This document shows positions 1-10,738 of a DNA stretch of 64,000 bases, in pieces. The number at the start of each line of letters is the position of its first letter. Positions within the stretch are counted from its first letter, which is position 1. Below the pieces are notes generated by a model that was not told the DNA's origin, searched no databases, and was given only the letters and a program-made list of their open reading frames with translations. The stretch spans positions 1,178,001-1,242,000 of the forward strand of contig JAVLRN010000005.1 of NCBI GenBank assembly GCA_032821775.1. The letters are read 5' to 3'. This DNA comes from Sanguinoderma infundibulare. Taxonomy: Eukaryota; Basidiomycota; Agaricomycetes; Polyporales; Polyporaceae. A program made the translations under genes and the position numbers.

Positions 1-1
1 G

Positions 2-1196
2 AACGTAGAAGTCCCTAACCCCTTCACAGCCCTCGCCAACTCGACGCAAGGTCTCGGACTCGCCGGCACAGGCAACAGCGGCATTCTGGGGCTCGCGTTC
101 CCCGCTGAGGCCTCCATCCCGGACACCATCGGCCGCACGTTGGTTCTCAACCTCCTGTCCGGTCTCAACGACTCGTCCGACAGGTATTTTGCCTTCAAGC
201 TCGGAGGGACGTCGAACGGCTCCTCGTTTACCGTCGGGGAAGTCGATCCTGCCTACGCAAAGTCAGTAGACGACTTGACGTCCACTCCCGTGTTCCGCGC
301 GCCGGGCGCGCTTTACGACTATTGGAAGCTGCCACTTCAATCTTTCACCATCAACGGCACATCGTTCTCCCTGTCGAAAAGTAGTGTCAAAGGCGCCCCC
401 GCTCCCATCGCCGTCCTCGACACAGGCACCACGCTTATCCTAGGGCCGTCTCAGGACGTCGCGCGCTTCTGGGCATCGGTCGGCGGAGCCAGGCAAACGG
501 ATAGAGGCTGGGAGGTTCCCTGCAATCGTGCAGTGAGCGTCGGCATGGTCCTAGGCGATGGGTCCAGCAAGAAGGAGTACGCACTCGATCCGGCGAACGT
601 TAGCTGGAAGGAAGGTTCTGTAGATGGCGGTACTTGGTGCTTGGGTGGTCTGCAAGCTAACGACGGCGTACGTTCACCCCCCTTCCCATCTACCCATAGC
701 CTCTTCCATGTCCTCACCTCCCGCTTATTGCTTGCGATTTCCTGGGTCCCAAGCTTACTGACGCGTTCCTGGCCCATCCCAGGTCTTCTCCGCAGATTGG
801 CTGCTGGGGGATACGTTTTTGCGGGTAAGTGAACCTTATGGTGCTCGGCCCCGACCGTCATCTATCGAACGCTAGCGGCCAAAAAACGCTGAAATCGTCA
901 ATTTGCTTGTCGTCTGTTCCTAGAACGTCTACGTGACCCATCATGAGGAGACGGCGTCTCGACCTCCTACCATCGGTCTTCTGGGAATGACCGATCCCAG
1001 CACCGCCCTCGCAGCTTTTATCCACGATAGAGGGACGGATCCTCTTCCCCCAGCTTCCGTCCGCCCCAACCCCCCCAACAGTGCTTCCCTGACTGGCGCA
1101 GACATCTGTGGCATAGCTACCGCAGGCGGGTTCGTTGGGGGGATCGTCATCATAGTGCTGGTGTTCACTTACACAGGACTCCGGCGAAAGTACTGA
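2..1196 (+). CDS. Pepsin-like aspartic protease, membrane-anchored (5' end missing)
   Basis: Exons <2..667, 783..824, 924..1196; 326 residues are visible, and the N-terminal lobe with the first catalytic Asp lies off the left edge. The fragment has the typical C-terminal pepsin lobe: the second active-site motif DTGTT at about residue 140 of the fragment, followed by LILGPS, and the conserved WLLGDTFLR near the end, which begins exactly at exon 2. After the fold comes a Pro-rich linker, a hydrophobic segment (GGFVGGIVIIVLVFTYTG) and a basic tail RRKY. That makes it a type I membrane or cell-surface protease rather than a freely secreted one. Family knowledge: A1 proteases use two Asp residues to cut peptide bonds at acidic pH. 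A GPI signal is possible, but the charged tail argues for a true transmembrane anchor. It ends 189 bp from the convergent zinc-ribbon gene. Confidence 0.9.
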
Positions 1197-1385
1197 TGCA
1201 GATGTTGTTCGCGGGCCGAATTGTTTTCATATTGATCGAACGAGCATCATATATTACATCCAGCTCCAGAGTCCATGTATAGATACAACATTGAACGCAT
1301 AAGGCAAACAGGCGCGGTGAAACTTTTACAATTACGGTTTCGAGGGGGCCGTAGAACGGTAAAAGAAGGAGCCGGGAAAAGAACA

Positions 1386-1985
1386 TTACTGAGGCTTGGT
1401 GGAACTGTTTGGCTGCGGCGGGTACTGAGGCTGATATCCGTACGCCGCCGCGTTCAGCGGCGGGCTCATATGCACGTACGGTGGAGCTTGCCAGGGATCT
1501 TGTCCCCCGTAGGGCAAAGGGGGCTCCCAGCTGTCGGTGGGAAGATGACGCCGTGAGTGCGTGTTCGGGCAGGGCGGGCAGAAGAAGGGAAAATAAAACT
1601 TACGCCTGCTGCATGGGCACGTTCCATTGGCAAATGGTGCACACCCATAATTTCTCTGACTTCATCGGGATAAGAGGTATCCAAAACAGCTCGAACCATA
1701 CGCGCGATTTGGCGCTGATGACGGCAACTGAAGACAGAAGGTGATGTGAGAAGGCCGGCTATCGATAGCAGAAGGTCGGACGCACCGTTCTGACACCTGG
1801 GACACACCCTCGGCGTTTGATCACCCACTGGCTTCATGCGCGTGGGGCAGCCAACTGGTGAGAGTTGTCAGTTGTGTGATTCTGCACAGCGCTTCGTCGA
1901 ACACGCACAGATGATCGGGATACACACTAAATCGCATGTCAGCGTGCGTTCTATACGGACAGAAGGCTCAAAACTTACAAAACAT
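1386..1985 (-). CDS. Small zinc-ribbon protein, 114 aa
   Basis: Exons on the minus strand: 1979..1985, 1786..1854, 1604..1727, 1386..1530. The first exon is only 7 nt (ATGTTTT); phases 1-1-2 close into one frame. The protein starts MFFGCPTRMKPVGDQTPRVCPRCQN, then has a hydrophobic/aromatic block (VWFELFWIPLIPM) and a second CTIC pair: a CPxC...CxxC layout like fungal zinc-ribbon_15 proteins. The C terminus (from WEPPLPYGGQ) is Pro/Tyr/Gln-rich and probably disordered. The family has no known biochemical role. The Cys pairs suggest structural zinc binding, and the Trp/Phe/Pro block could touch a membrane. Family assignment is from memory of the motif pattern. Confidence 0.72.
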
Positions 1986-4699
1986 GGTGGTGGTAGTGGA
2001 ATGAGAATGGGAGCGTCGGAGGCATTGCTTCTGTGCGAATTGGACGCGGATCAGGCGCTGCCGCTGCGGAGCTGCGGGGGCTGTGGCGCGGCGGATGGCT
2101 TAGCTAATTGTGTACACCTAACCCTAAAGATCGGCAGCTTGGAACTGGCGATGACTCCGCGAAGTAAGTTACTGCCTCCGACGATCCAAATAGCCAAATC
2201 CACAAACCTCGGATGGCATCCTCGGCAGCCCCTTGTTCTCCCAATCAGCCCGTGAATATGTCCCGGGGCGCCCTACCGCGTCCCGGAAAATATGGCGAGT
2301 GCTTACGGACCGCTCCCAGTGCCAAGCTCCATCCACTCACGGGTTCGATTGGCTCGCAGCTAAGGAATGTGCGACAGGTCCACACCGTCGCGCTTCGGAG
2401 TCCGAGACAAACCGACTAAATGGCGGTTTCGTCGGACGCCCTCTCCTAGACTCGCGCTCACTTTGGCTCATCCTTGCGGTCACAACGCAGACGGCTCCCC
2501 GGTCCTGATCAGCCGCTACTCCCAAAACGGCACTTTGGGTGCTTTCCTTGTCCACAGCAATCTGCCTGCCCGGTCCTTCCCAAGTCCCCGGATCGCTGTA
2601 CTTTCTCACCATCCACTTGTATCCGATGCACGACGTTCTCCGAGCCTCCAAACAATTTGCTCTCCCGGCGCTCCGCGACCGTGCTAGCCTTCCATGGCGC
2701 AACGTCTCGCTCAGGGCACGGCTCGCGCCTTCGCCATTATCCACTACGCAGGATGAACGCACCGACCGCGCGGGCATTGAGCACCTAGCCCCGATCTAAC
2801 AACTCCGACGATGCATAGAACTCCCCCATGCCCATCCTGGGTACACCTTCTGGCGCTGACGATCCGGCCATTACGACCACCCTCGTGTCCCGAGGCTGGG
2901 AACCATCCCCGTTCTTGCCCTGCACCGTTCCTTGCGCCCCCACAAAGCCCACAGGCTACACTCGCCGGCACACTTGGCCCGATCTCCACCCTTCGGATTT
3001 CAAACACGCACGCACTCCATCATTGGCCCGTGCGCCTCGCGAACCCCCCTCCGCGCCCGCACCGCGTCGCGGGACACGTCCCACTTCCCCATTCGCATTC
3101 CAAAACCCGTTCCTGTGCCCACGCGAGAGCACGGAAAACGTCAAGAGTCCCCCATCAGCTGCCCTGGCTCGCGTTGTTTTCATACCCGAATTGATGCTCG
3201 CCGGCAGCGCCCCGCGCCCATCCGTCCGTCCACCCACACGCGCTCGAAACACAGGGTCCCAGGCCCTCCCTGACTTCGTGGACATCGGCGGTTGGCACCA
3301 TCGGCCGCCCATCGAGGAACGGGCAGGCCGGGAACCTAGCGTTGGGCAGGTTCCCCAAACGTCTCGGCTCGCGCACCAACGCCATCCGCCCCGGCTCGTG
3401 ACTCATCTCGATGTCTCTCTCTCCCGGCGGCTTCTCCCATGCGCCGTCCCTGGGCAGCAGCAGACAGCGGACGGGTGGCTGGGCCTGGCGCCCTGACGGT
3501 GGCTCGTCCGAGAAACGCTATCACCCAGAGAACCGCACGGCCCTGCGCACGAGCCCCTGCGGTGCGAATCTGCCTGATCCTGATCCTCGGCCGGCGGCTC
3601 GCCCTCACTCGCGCGGACGGAGATGCATGGACGCGGATGCAGAGAACGCAGGTGCGAGGGCGTCGCGTCCCCAAGGCGCGTTTGCCCTGCCCGAAGCGGA
3701 CTCTTGGGGGTGGGGTTCGGTGGGGTTCGGCGGATGGGCAGACGGTGGGCTCGAAGGTTGGCTGTCGAAGCGTCGTGACGTCTGTAATTTACCCGCATCA
3801 GGTCAATCGCTGCCTCTCGCGCACCCACAACTGTCGCCTCTGACAGGAACGTGCGCGGCGCCGACCGGGAGCATAAGGCAGGAAGGGCCTCCCGGCGGGC
3901 TGGAAGCTATCTGCGAGGACTCCCGACGGCGGCCACCCACCACTGCTCTCGGCTACTTGCTCTCCCCTCCCAACTGTCGCTCTCCATCTCGAGGCCACAC
4001 TTAACCTTGTCCCCCAACTCTGAACCTTCGTGGATGGATACTGCTCGAGTGGTCATCTGTGCCCTCTTCTCGCCGTCCTCGTGTTTCATTCGTGCATCTG
4101 AGAACGCCTTGGCCGGAATGCCCAGAATGCCCAGTATGTGTTGGAACGGATAGCCGAATCAGGGTCGAACATAACCCGAATGGGCAGCGTCTCCCTCGGT
4201 CTGACAGCTACGAGAACGCGCGTTCGGCTCTGCTTCTATAAGTAGGTTCCGACAATGTGAATCGGGTATCAAGAATATGCGATGTGTAAACTTACAATTA
4301 CTACGTACACGGTCAAGATGACATAGCGCTACGTTAACGTTAATATGATGCGGGGGGATGAGGCGCAGCAGTGATATGGTGTAAGGGGTCTCTATCTGTT
4401 TCTAACTATGCGGTATGCGGAAGTATTTGAAACATGAGTGCGGCGCGGAAGAGGTGCTAGGGGACAATGATACATGCATCGATGGAACGTAACGTTACGA
4501 CAGACTGAAAACTGCGATATATACACACGTAAGTTGCCGAGTCCAAGACAGCGAATGCGGCGAACGAGAGCTAGAGCGGCCCGATGATTGCGAGACGACA
4601 ATGCGAAGACGATAACAACTGATGGGAGACGATGATGATAGGTGTACTGAGAAGGCGACGGGAAGCTTGTCCGTGGACGTGAAACCCGAGCCTACCTGG
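1986..4699. other. Gene-poor GC-rich stretch
   Basis: About 2.7 kb between two minus-strand genes. Open frames of 100-220 codons occur on both strands, but they are Pro/Arg/Ser/His-rich mirror images of each other, show no recognisable domain and do not splice into a longer conserved frame. The only short motif seen is a telobox-like cctaaccctaaa at 2117-2128, 132 bp upstream of the zinc-ribbon start codon. The region could hold long 5' leaders, a long non-coding RNA or a fast-evolving gene that cannot be recognised by eye. Confidence 0.5.
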
Positions 4700-7548
4700 C
4701 TAATAGTAGTTCTGGCCGCCAAAAGGGGGACTGCCGCCCTGGCTAGTGGAGGGACCTGGGGTGGGGATGTAGCTGGGACCAGCCTCGGACTGACCGATGG
4801 ACGAGGAGGAGTACGAGACCCCGGCGTAATCGAAGGCGGGCGGGGGATGACTGAACGCCGGGGCCTGTTCTGAGGACGACAAGGTTTCCAAACCTCCGGA
4901 CTGCGGTGCAGCCGGACGAGCGTCCACATTTTCGCCCATGGGGAGGTAATTATAGGATGGGACATAGTACGTGCTCTGGCCGGTCGGATGCCCGGCGGAT
5001 ACGCGTGATGACCCAAGGAGTAGCGGGGACGGACCAACGCTGCCGCCTTCGCCCTGCAGAACGTTGCTGAGGCTGAGTGCGCTATGCGATGACTGGACGT
5101 ACGAAGACGATGTGCTTGGTATCGAAGGAGAACGCGAAGGCGGTTGATAGTGTTCGGATTCCGAGCCTGAGCCAGAAGCCGCGGATGGCCACCTGCCATC
5201 CGGTGTACAAGCGGTGTTAGGTGCGGACGAAGAGTCGTAGGCCGGACCCATGGTTGTGGCGGACAAAGACAACGGGGGGACGCTGGTGGGGCGCATCAGC
5301 GCTCGCCGGGCGTAGTTGCCTTCGAAAGTGCCAGGTCCGCGAACCGTTTCATCCGAAGGACTGGAAGAGAAGCTTCGCGATGACTGTGCACGGGATTGAG
5401 AGGCGCGCGCGTCCCAAACAAGCTTCACCGTCCGTTGCCGCTCGTCGCTCTTTGAGAACGCCCACTGCATCTCCGACAGGGCGGCTAGGCAGACCTCGAC
5501 TTCGTCGCGAGTGCCACTCTCTCCAGCCAATAGAAAGCCGGCGAAGAAGCACCCATCACGAACCAGCGCAGCGTCATATTGAAAGAAGGTAGTCCCGAGG
5601 TTCCGGCGGAGGATGGTCACCACATGTCGGACAACGGTATGACACTTTGTGTTGGCTTTCATGTGGAGCCGGAGGATGGCCTCGGACTTCCGGGACCGCG
5701 CTGAAGCGTGCCCGTCAGGTAAGAAGGACGTCTCTTGGACAGGGAGTGCAACAAGTCGCGCCTTGAGAGCCTCGCGAATGACATTGTCTGTGACAGATGT
5801 ATCAGAGATCGGGCCGCTGGAAGACAACGGCGTAGACGTACGAGACTCGAAAAGGAATATCTGTAAGTAATCAGCCGCAAGTGAGGACGATAAGCATGGG
5901 TAGTGTTGATATCGGGGTGGATGCCTTACCTGCCAGCCATCAATAAACCTCTCTATATCCTCGGTTTGCACGATACCGTAAGTGCCGAACTGTCGCAAGC
6001 CGTCCAAGTCGCGCCAACCGCGCTCGAGCCTGTCCCAAGTGTCCTGAAGGGTCTCCTCGTCAATTTCTTCCCGCTGACGAGCTTTGGGACCCGTGAGGGC
6101 GGCATGGACCTCTCGGCACACGGAGGCAATGCGGATGGGAATCGTCGCGAAACGGAAGGCGAAAGCATATGCACTCGAAGAGCCACCATCGTTTCCTAGA
6201 GGGGGGAGAGTCGCTTCGAATGCCGTCAGGTCGTCATCAGTTCTGGAAAAAATCAAATGAATGACGTAAACCAGAGCAGCAACAAATGCGTTCGTCGCCT
6301 TACAATGCGATGCGGCCCCCACGCAGGCCACTGGTCACGCCGTCGACGACATGTGCATACCAAAATATTCGGGCGCGGACAAGGGCGTCGGCATATTCTC
6401 CTCGGCCGATCTCAGTAGAGTGAAGACTGCACAACGCATAGACTTGACTCATGGTTGCATCATACATAGCCTTTAGAAGCAGGTGAGCGAACGGCGGATA
6501 TCCGCTTAGGTATGATGACATACCAGGCGTTCCATAGGCGTCTGTACCTCTGATGACAATGAAACGTCAAGCGATATCAATGGGCTACAAGGCATCATCT
6601 CACCTTCGGTAAGAGGGATAGTGAGGAGTAGAGCTCGTACGCCATCCCAGGTGGGTTTGCGGATGAGACCATGGATGTCGATGAGGTAAAGGAGCTCGAA
6701 GAGCATCTCGTTCACGCGTTCTTTACGTTGCTGGGTGTCTTCGTCGGCAAGGTCGACAACGTCCTCGCCAGCCTCGTTGATGCCATAGCTAGCCGCCCAG
6801 ACGACAAGGGCGAGGGCTATCAATTGACCGGGAAACTGTAGGCAGTCAGAGGTGCCGTTGTACCATTCGGAGAAGCGCGCGCAGTACTCGGTAGGTTCTA
6901 GGATGGGGCCTAAAGCAAGATTGTCGAGATGCGGTCGGTAAGTGAGGTGTGGTGGAAGTGGAAGGACTCACGTTGGATATGGAAGCGGCGGAAGAACGAA
7001 GACCTGAAAAACTCGGGTTTGAGTTGGGGGATAACGCTGCGCGGGGCTATGACAGTGTGCAGGTCGGCATCTTCTTTGGACGCCTTGCCATAGACGGCCC
7101 TGGAACGGCGGTCAAGTAGAGGGCGTGGAGGGAAGAGACACGGCTACTCACTCAACCTTCTGAAGACGACGTCCGCGCCGGAGGAGCTTGACTGCTTTGA
7201 CCTCGGCAAACTCGTCGCTGGGCATGGGTTGAGAAGGGAGGGGAAGGATATGGAGAGAAAGCGGAGACATACACGCAGTTGAGACCGCGTTCGTTGCAGT
7301 TTGAGCAGGGAGGATGGAGGCCGGAGGCAAGAGTGGGCAAGTCCTTGAGGTCGCACTTGACCCTGGCATCCGGGGGTCAGGTGGGAACGGGGAGATGGCG
7401 AAAAAAGACGCGCACCTTCGCATACGACATGCGCCGCAGGCTAGAGGGCGGAAGAGTCAACACGCCGAGGAGAATGCGGGGATGGGAAAAGCACACCAGA
7501 ATACTGCTGCCGGGTAGACTTTGGTTGACTGGGCGCTTTGCGAGACAT
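4700..7548 (-). CDS. Zn(II)2Cys6 fungal transcription factor, 794 aa
   Basis: Nine exons: 7497..7548, 7416..7440, 7273..7362, 7152..7217, 6972..7099, 6604..6909, 6304..6547, 5930..6242, 4700..5860. The DNA-binding cluster is C19-x2-C22-x6-C29-x15-C45-x2-C48-x6-C55. The first half contains the basic CGACRMRRVKCD stretch, and the third-to-fourth Cys loop is long (15 residues). It is split over three small exons. A basic linker (KAVKLLRRGRRLQKVE) follows, as in the linker/dimerisation region of this class. Residues about 120-520 are an alpha-helical middle homology region. The last ~270 residues are Ser/Pro/Gly/Tyr-rich and disordered, a likely activation region. Family knowledge: nuclear, binds CGG half-sites, usually as a dimer. 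No target can be named from the sequence; neighbours are housekeeping genes, so it is not an obvious cluster regulator. Confidence 0.9.
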
Positions 7549-8532
7549 GGTGGGATAGGGAGAGGGGGAGTCTGTGCGGCCGAGTGGGGAGGGATTGTTC
7601 CGGTGCGACATACGCTCTGGGTGGATGGCCGGGCGAATGAGGAACGGGAGGACGGATGGGGAGGAGGGGCGGCCGGGAGGGATATATAAATGGGGCGAGA
7701 GCGAGTGGGAGTCGGAAGGAAGGATGAGAGTTGGAAAAGGAAATTGGAGAAGGTGGGACGGGGTGGCTGGGCTGGGAAAGAAGAGGATGTGGAAAATACA
7801 AGGACGTCAATCTCGAGAGGCCGGCCGTGTATGGTCGATTCGCAGTCCTGGCTTCCATGCCGCTCTTTTCTGCCGCTTCACAAGATGCCTCCGTGCCCCT
7901 TGCCAGTGTGCGGCCCATGCCGAGTCCGTTAGGCGCCCCCACCTAGATCGACCGTCAAATATCGTCTGGTCTGAGCCGTCGGTGCACGTACCCCATCGCG
8001 CGCACCGTTGCCGTCGCCGTGGCCAGGCGAGACGTGGATGGGAGGACGGAGGAAGGGGGTGGACCTGTTTGAGCGCGACGGACAGACGACGTGTGCGGCG
8101 TCATGCGTGATCTGATCCCCGCCACACTTCCCTCGTACATTATCGCAGCGACGTCCAGAAGTGGATACACTCGCCGGGCAGCAGTTTGCACATGGGGGAA
8201 TGATTGGGTTTTGAGCGCCGGGCAGAATTCGACAAGAGATCACGACAAGGACGCACGGATCTGACAGGCCCTCCCAGATTCGATTCGATTCATCTCGCGC
8301 CTGGCTTGCAAGTCGTCGCGCAGACGCCAGGAGACATGGGCCCGATGGCTGCCAGCGCCGCGTGCGGAGAGCCAGGTCTGAGTCTGACTCTCCAGCGGCC
8401 GGACTCCTTCTATTTCCCTTCCACGCGATCATCTTACTCGTACAGCCACATTCGGAACAATCCCCTCCGACGCCCTTCTCCTTCCGTCCCCGCCGTGACA
8501 TTTTCAGTCCGAGTAACGCGTCCCTCAAACAC
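7549..8532. other. Upstream region of the transcription factor gene
   Basis: No supported gene. An AT-rich tatata-type motif at about 7683-7690 lies roughly 135 bp upstream of the transcription-factor start and is a possible core promoter element for that minus-strand gene. The rest is C/T-rich on one strand and carries only short opposing open frames without domains. Confidence 0.4.
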
Positions 8533-9645
8533 TCACTCGGCCTGCCCTGCCCTGCCCAGCGCCGTAAACCCCCCGGCCTTGCGTATTGCCCGTCTCAGCT
8601 CGCCCGCCGTCCGCTGGTCGACGTTCACCTTCCGGTCCCGCGCCATCGCCTCCACGTCTTCCCCGTGCTTCCTGACCAGCCGCACCAGCATCGCGTGCTC
8701 GCCCTGGGACGTGAACCGGGCCACAGGCCCACGACCCGCCTCTGACAGCTGCTCCAACGCTACCAACGAACCTAATGAGCGCGATTGCCCGCCAATCCGG
8801 GAGGGCCACGAAGCGCGACGCGTTGACACAAGGACGAGAAGCACCCATGGCGGTGATGCCATCACATCCTCCGAACGCGCCAGAACCGACGAGCCAGACC
8901 ACAGCTAGACAAACTCACCGTGCACCACCCGCGTGCCCGCCCCTCCTCCCGGCCCCTTCCTGGGGTCCGAACCCAGCCCAACCCATCCCGCGAGCCCATC
9001 GTCCGTCCCCCGGTCTGGATCTTCCTCCACTCCTCCCGCTTGCGTCATCTCCTCCTCGTCCTCCTCCAGCTGCACATCCACGATGTTTCCCTCTCCATCC
9101 CGGATAATCTTCCCGTACCCCTTCGGGACCCCATTGGCCCCCGCTCGTTTTGTTGCCACAGTCGACGGGGCTTCTGGCTCCGCCGAACCTTCCTTGTCGT
9201 CCCCATGCTCTTGCGCTCCCTCCACCCGCTCCGTCCCTCCGGACGCAATCGGGTTCAGAGTGGCAACCAGCCCCAGAGCTTCGTAACTGCAGGAAAGCGC
9301 AGGGCAACAGCAGCCGCAACCGATTGCCGCGCACTCGATTCATGAGCCCTATATTCTCGTAACGCTGCGCACACGCGCATCCACGAAGCAGCAAAATGGC
9401 GCGCAACATACTTTTGTCTAACCGTTTTCCGCGGATCCCAGGCCTCCTGCAGCACTTTTGGCCCCCGAATAGCTATATTCGTCGCAAAACGCTTAGCACA
9501 TGCGGCGCCAGGGTGAGACAGACTGAACGACGGAGAAAATACACCAACGTGGTTGTTTCTTGAGAAGTTTTTTGGCGTGCCGCGAATGCTGCACAGGCTT
9601 GTGGTTCCCTGACCGAGTCTTGCGCCTCTGTCGGGGGTTCGCCAT
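8533..9645 (-). CDS. NOP16: 60S ribosome biogenesis protein NOP16, 254 aa
   Basis: Exons 9549..9645, 9412..9472, 8919..9286, 8533..8771. The N terminus (MANPRQRRKTRS...) is strongly basic and leads into the family signature IRGPKVLQEAWDPRKTVRQNYEALGLVATLNP, which is assembled across two splice junctions. The middle is acidic (EDEEEM and Gly-rich stretches). The C terminus carries the second conserved block, LVRKHGEDVEAMARDRKVN followed by QRTAGELRRAIRKAGGF. Family knowledge: nucleolar protein bound to late-nucleolar pre-60S particles, needed for 25S/5.8S rRNA maturation. The start is the first ATG before the basic tract. It is divergent from QCR10 with a 417 bp gap. No anomalies; all phases agree. 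Confidence 0.93.
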
Positions 9646-10062
9646 CGTCGATAATTTTCAGGGCCGACCTGAGCCGGTAGAACGGGGTTATCAGGGGGTG
9701 TGGTGAACAGCCGCAACAAGATTTGAATCGATAGGGTGCGCCTGCGAGTGTATATCTGACACCTCCACACCTGTGGACAGAGGCTGGGGGACAGGTCACG
9801 GACAGTGCGCCAGGACGAGAGTTGGAGGAAAACGGAGACGAGAGCACGAGGCCAACGCGAGTCGGCTACTTTGGTGGAGGCCGGCCAAGTGGCCGGCGTC
9901 GGGTGGGCCCGGGACTTCCCGCAGCCCACACCCGCCAGCGTCCGCCAGCCAGGCGGTCCATCGAACGCCCGACGGGCATCCTCTCTCCCTCTTTCTCTTC
10001 TCCAAAACTTACTGCGCCCGCCCCCCACGCCTTCACGTCGCTCAGGCAATCCGCTTTCCGAC
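9646..10062. promoter_or_regulatory. Shared upstream region NOP16/QCR10
   Basis: 417 bp between two divergent start codons, so it must hold both promoters. It is GC-rich, with C/T-rich runs just before the QCR10 ATG. I see no clear TATA box. Confidence 0.45.
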
Positions 10063-10491
10063 ATGTCTCGCGTGCTCTACAACTCTGTGCCCCCTCAAAG
10101 GCCGGCGATTAAGGCGAGTCGTCATTGCGGCCGTTGCACGGTCAAACACCCAGCTGAGTGCACCACCCCGTATGTTTATGCCAACAGTTCCTCCGCACTT
10201 GGACTCCAAGCTTGGGCTTGTGGGGAGTCGGAGCGGGTGTTGCTGCGCTCTACGTACGTCGTACTCCATCTTGATCAACTGGGTATCTCAATCGCTGTCT
10301 TTGAAATATTAGCTTCTGTCTGTGACGCCTCTCGTCAAGCGCGGCTTCCTGTCCAAGGTGCCCGTGGTACGTCCCAGCAGGCCCCCGCGACCCTCTCATA
10401 TTCAGAGCAAGCTAACCCTCCCTTGCAACAACTCCTCCAGGTCGGCGGCTATTGGGAAGACAAGACGCCTGCGTCGGATAAGCCATTTTAA
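10063..10491 (+). CDS. QCR10: Ubiquinol-cytochrome c reductase subunit 10, 73 aa
   Basis: Exons 10063..10113, 10188..10253, 10313..10366, 10441..10491, all in phase 0. The protein reads MSRVLYNSVPPQRPAIK, then a single transmembrane helix (LGLWGVGAGVAALYLLSVT), and ends YWEDKTPASDKPF. The C-terminal D-x-TP-x-x-DKP signature and the length match fungal QCR10 of the cytochrome bc1 complex (mitochondrial inner membrane; a small subunit next to the Rieske protein). The first intron needs a GC donor: AAG|GCGAGT...ACAG is the only junction that joins the two parts in frame. Reading through instead gives a different, unrelated frame. No presequence is expected in this family. Confidence 0.85.
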   Translation: MSRVLYNSVPPQRPAIKASRHCGRCTVKHPAECTTPYVYANSSSALGLQAWACGESERVLLRSTYVVLHLDQLGISIAVFEILASVCDASRQARLPVQGARGTSQQAPATLSYSEQANPPLQQLLQVGGYWEDKTPASDKPF

Positions 10492-10738
10492 ACATGTACC
10501 TCCCCTCGAACGCGCTGCGTTGTGTACTCGCTTTACAGCATTCTGGGCATACGAATAGATCGTCCCGACACCCCATACACACACTCGCCGCCCGTGTCCG
10601 TCGCCCGCCTTCCTACTTCCCAGCAATGAATAAAGAAATGGCATAAACATCGTGCGAAGGCCCTGTTCAAGGCCCTGTCCGGGGCCCATCGACCCGTCCA
10701 GAAAATGCGCAAAAAGGAGATCACGATCGTATACGCCG

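Noticed and set aside
2337..3674. Overlapping open frames of 110-220 codons on both strands
   Set aside because: Mirror-strand frames in GC-rich DNA; none encodes a plausible folded protein.
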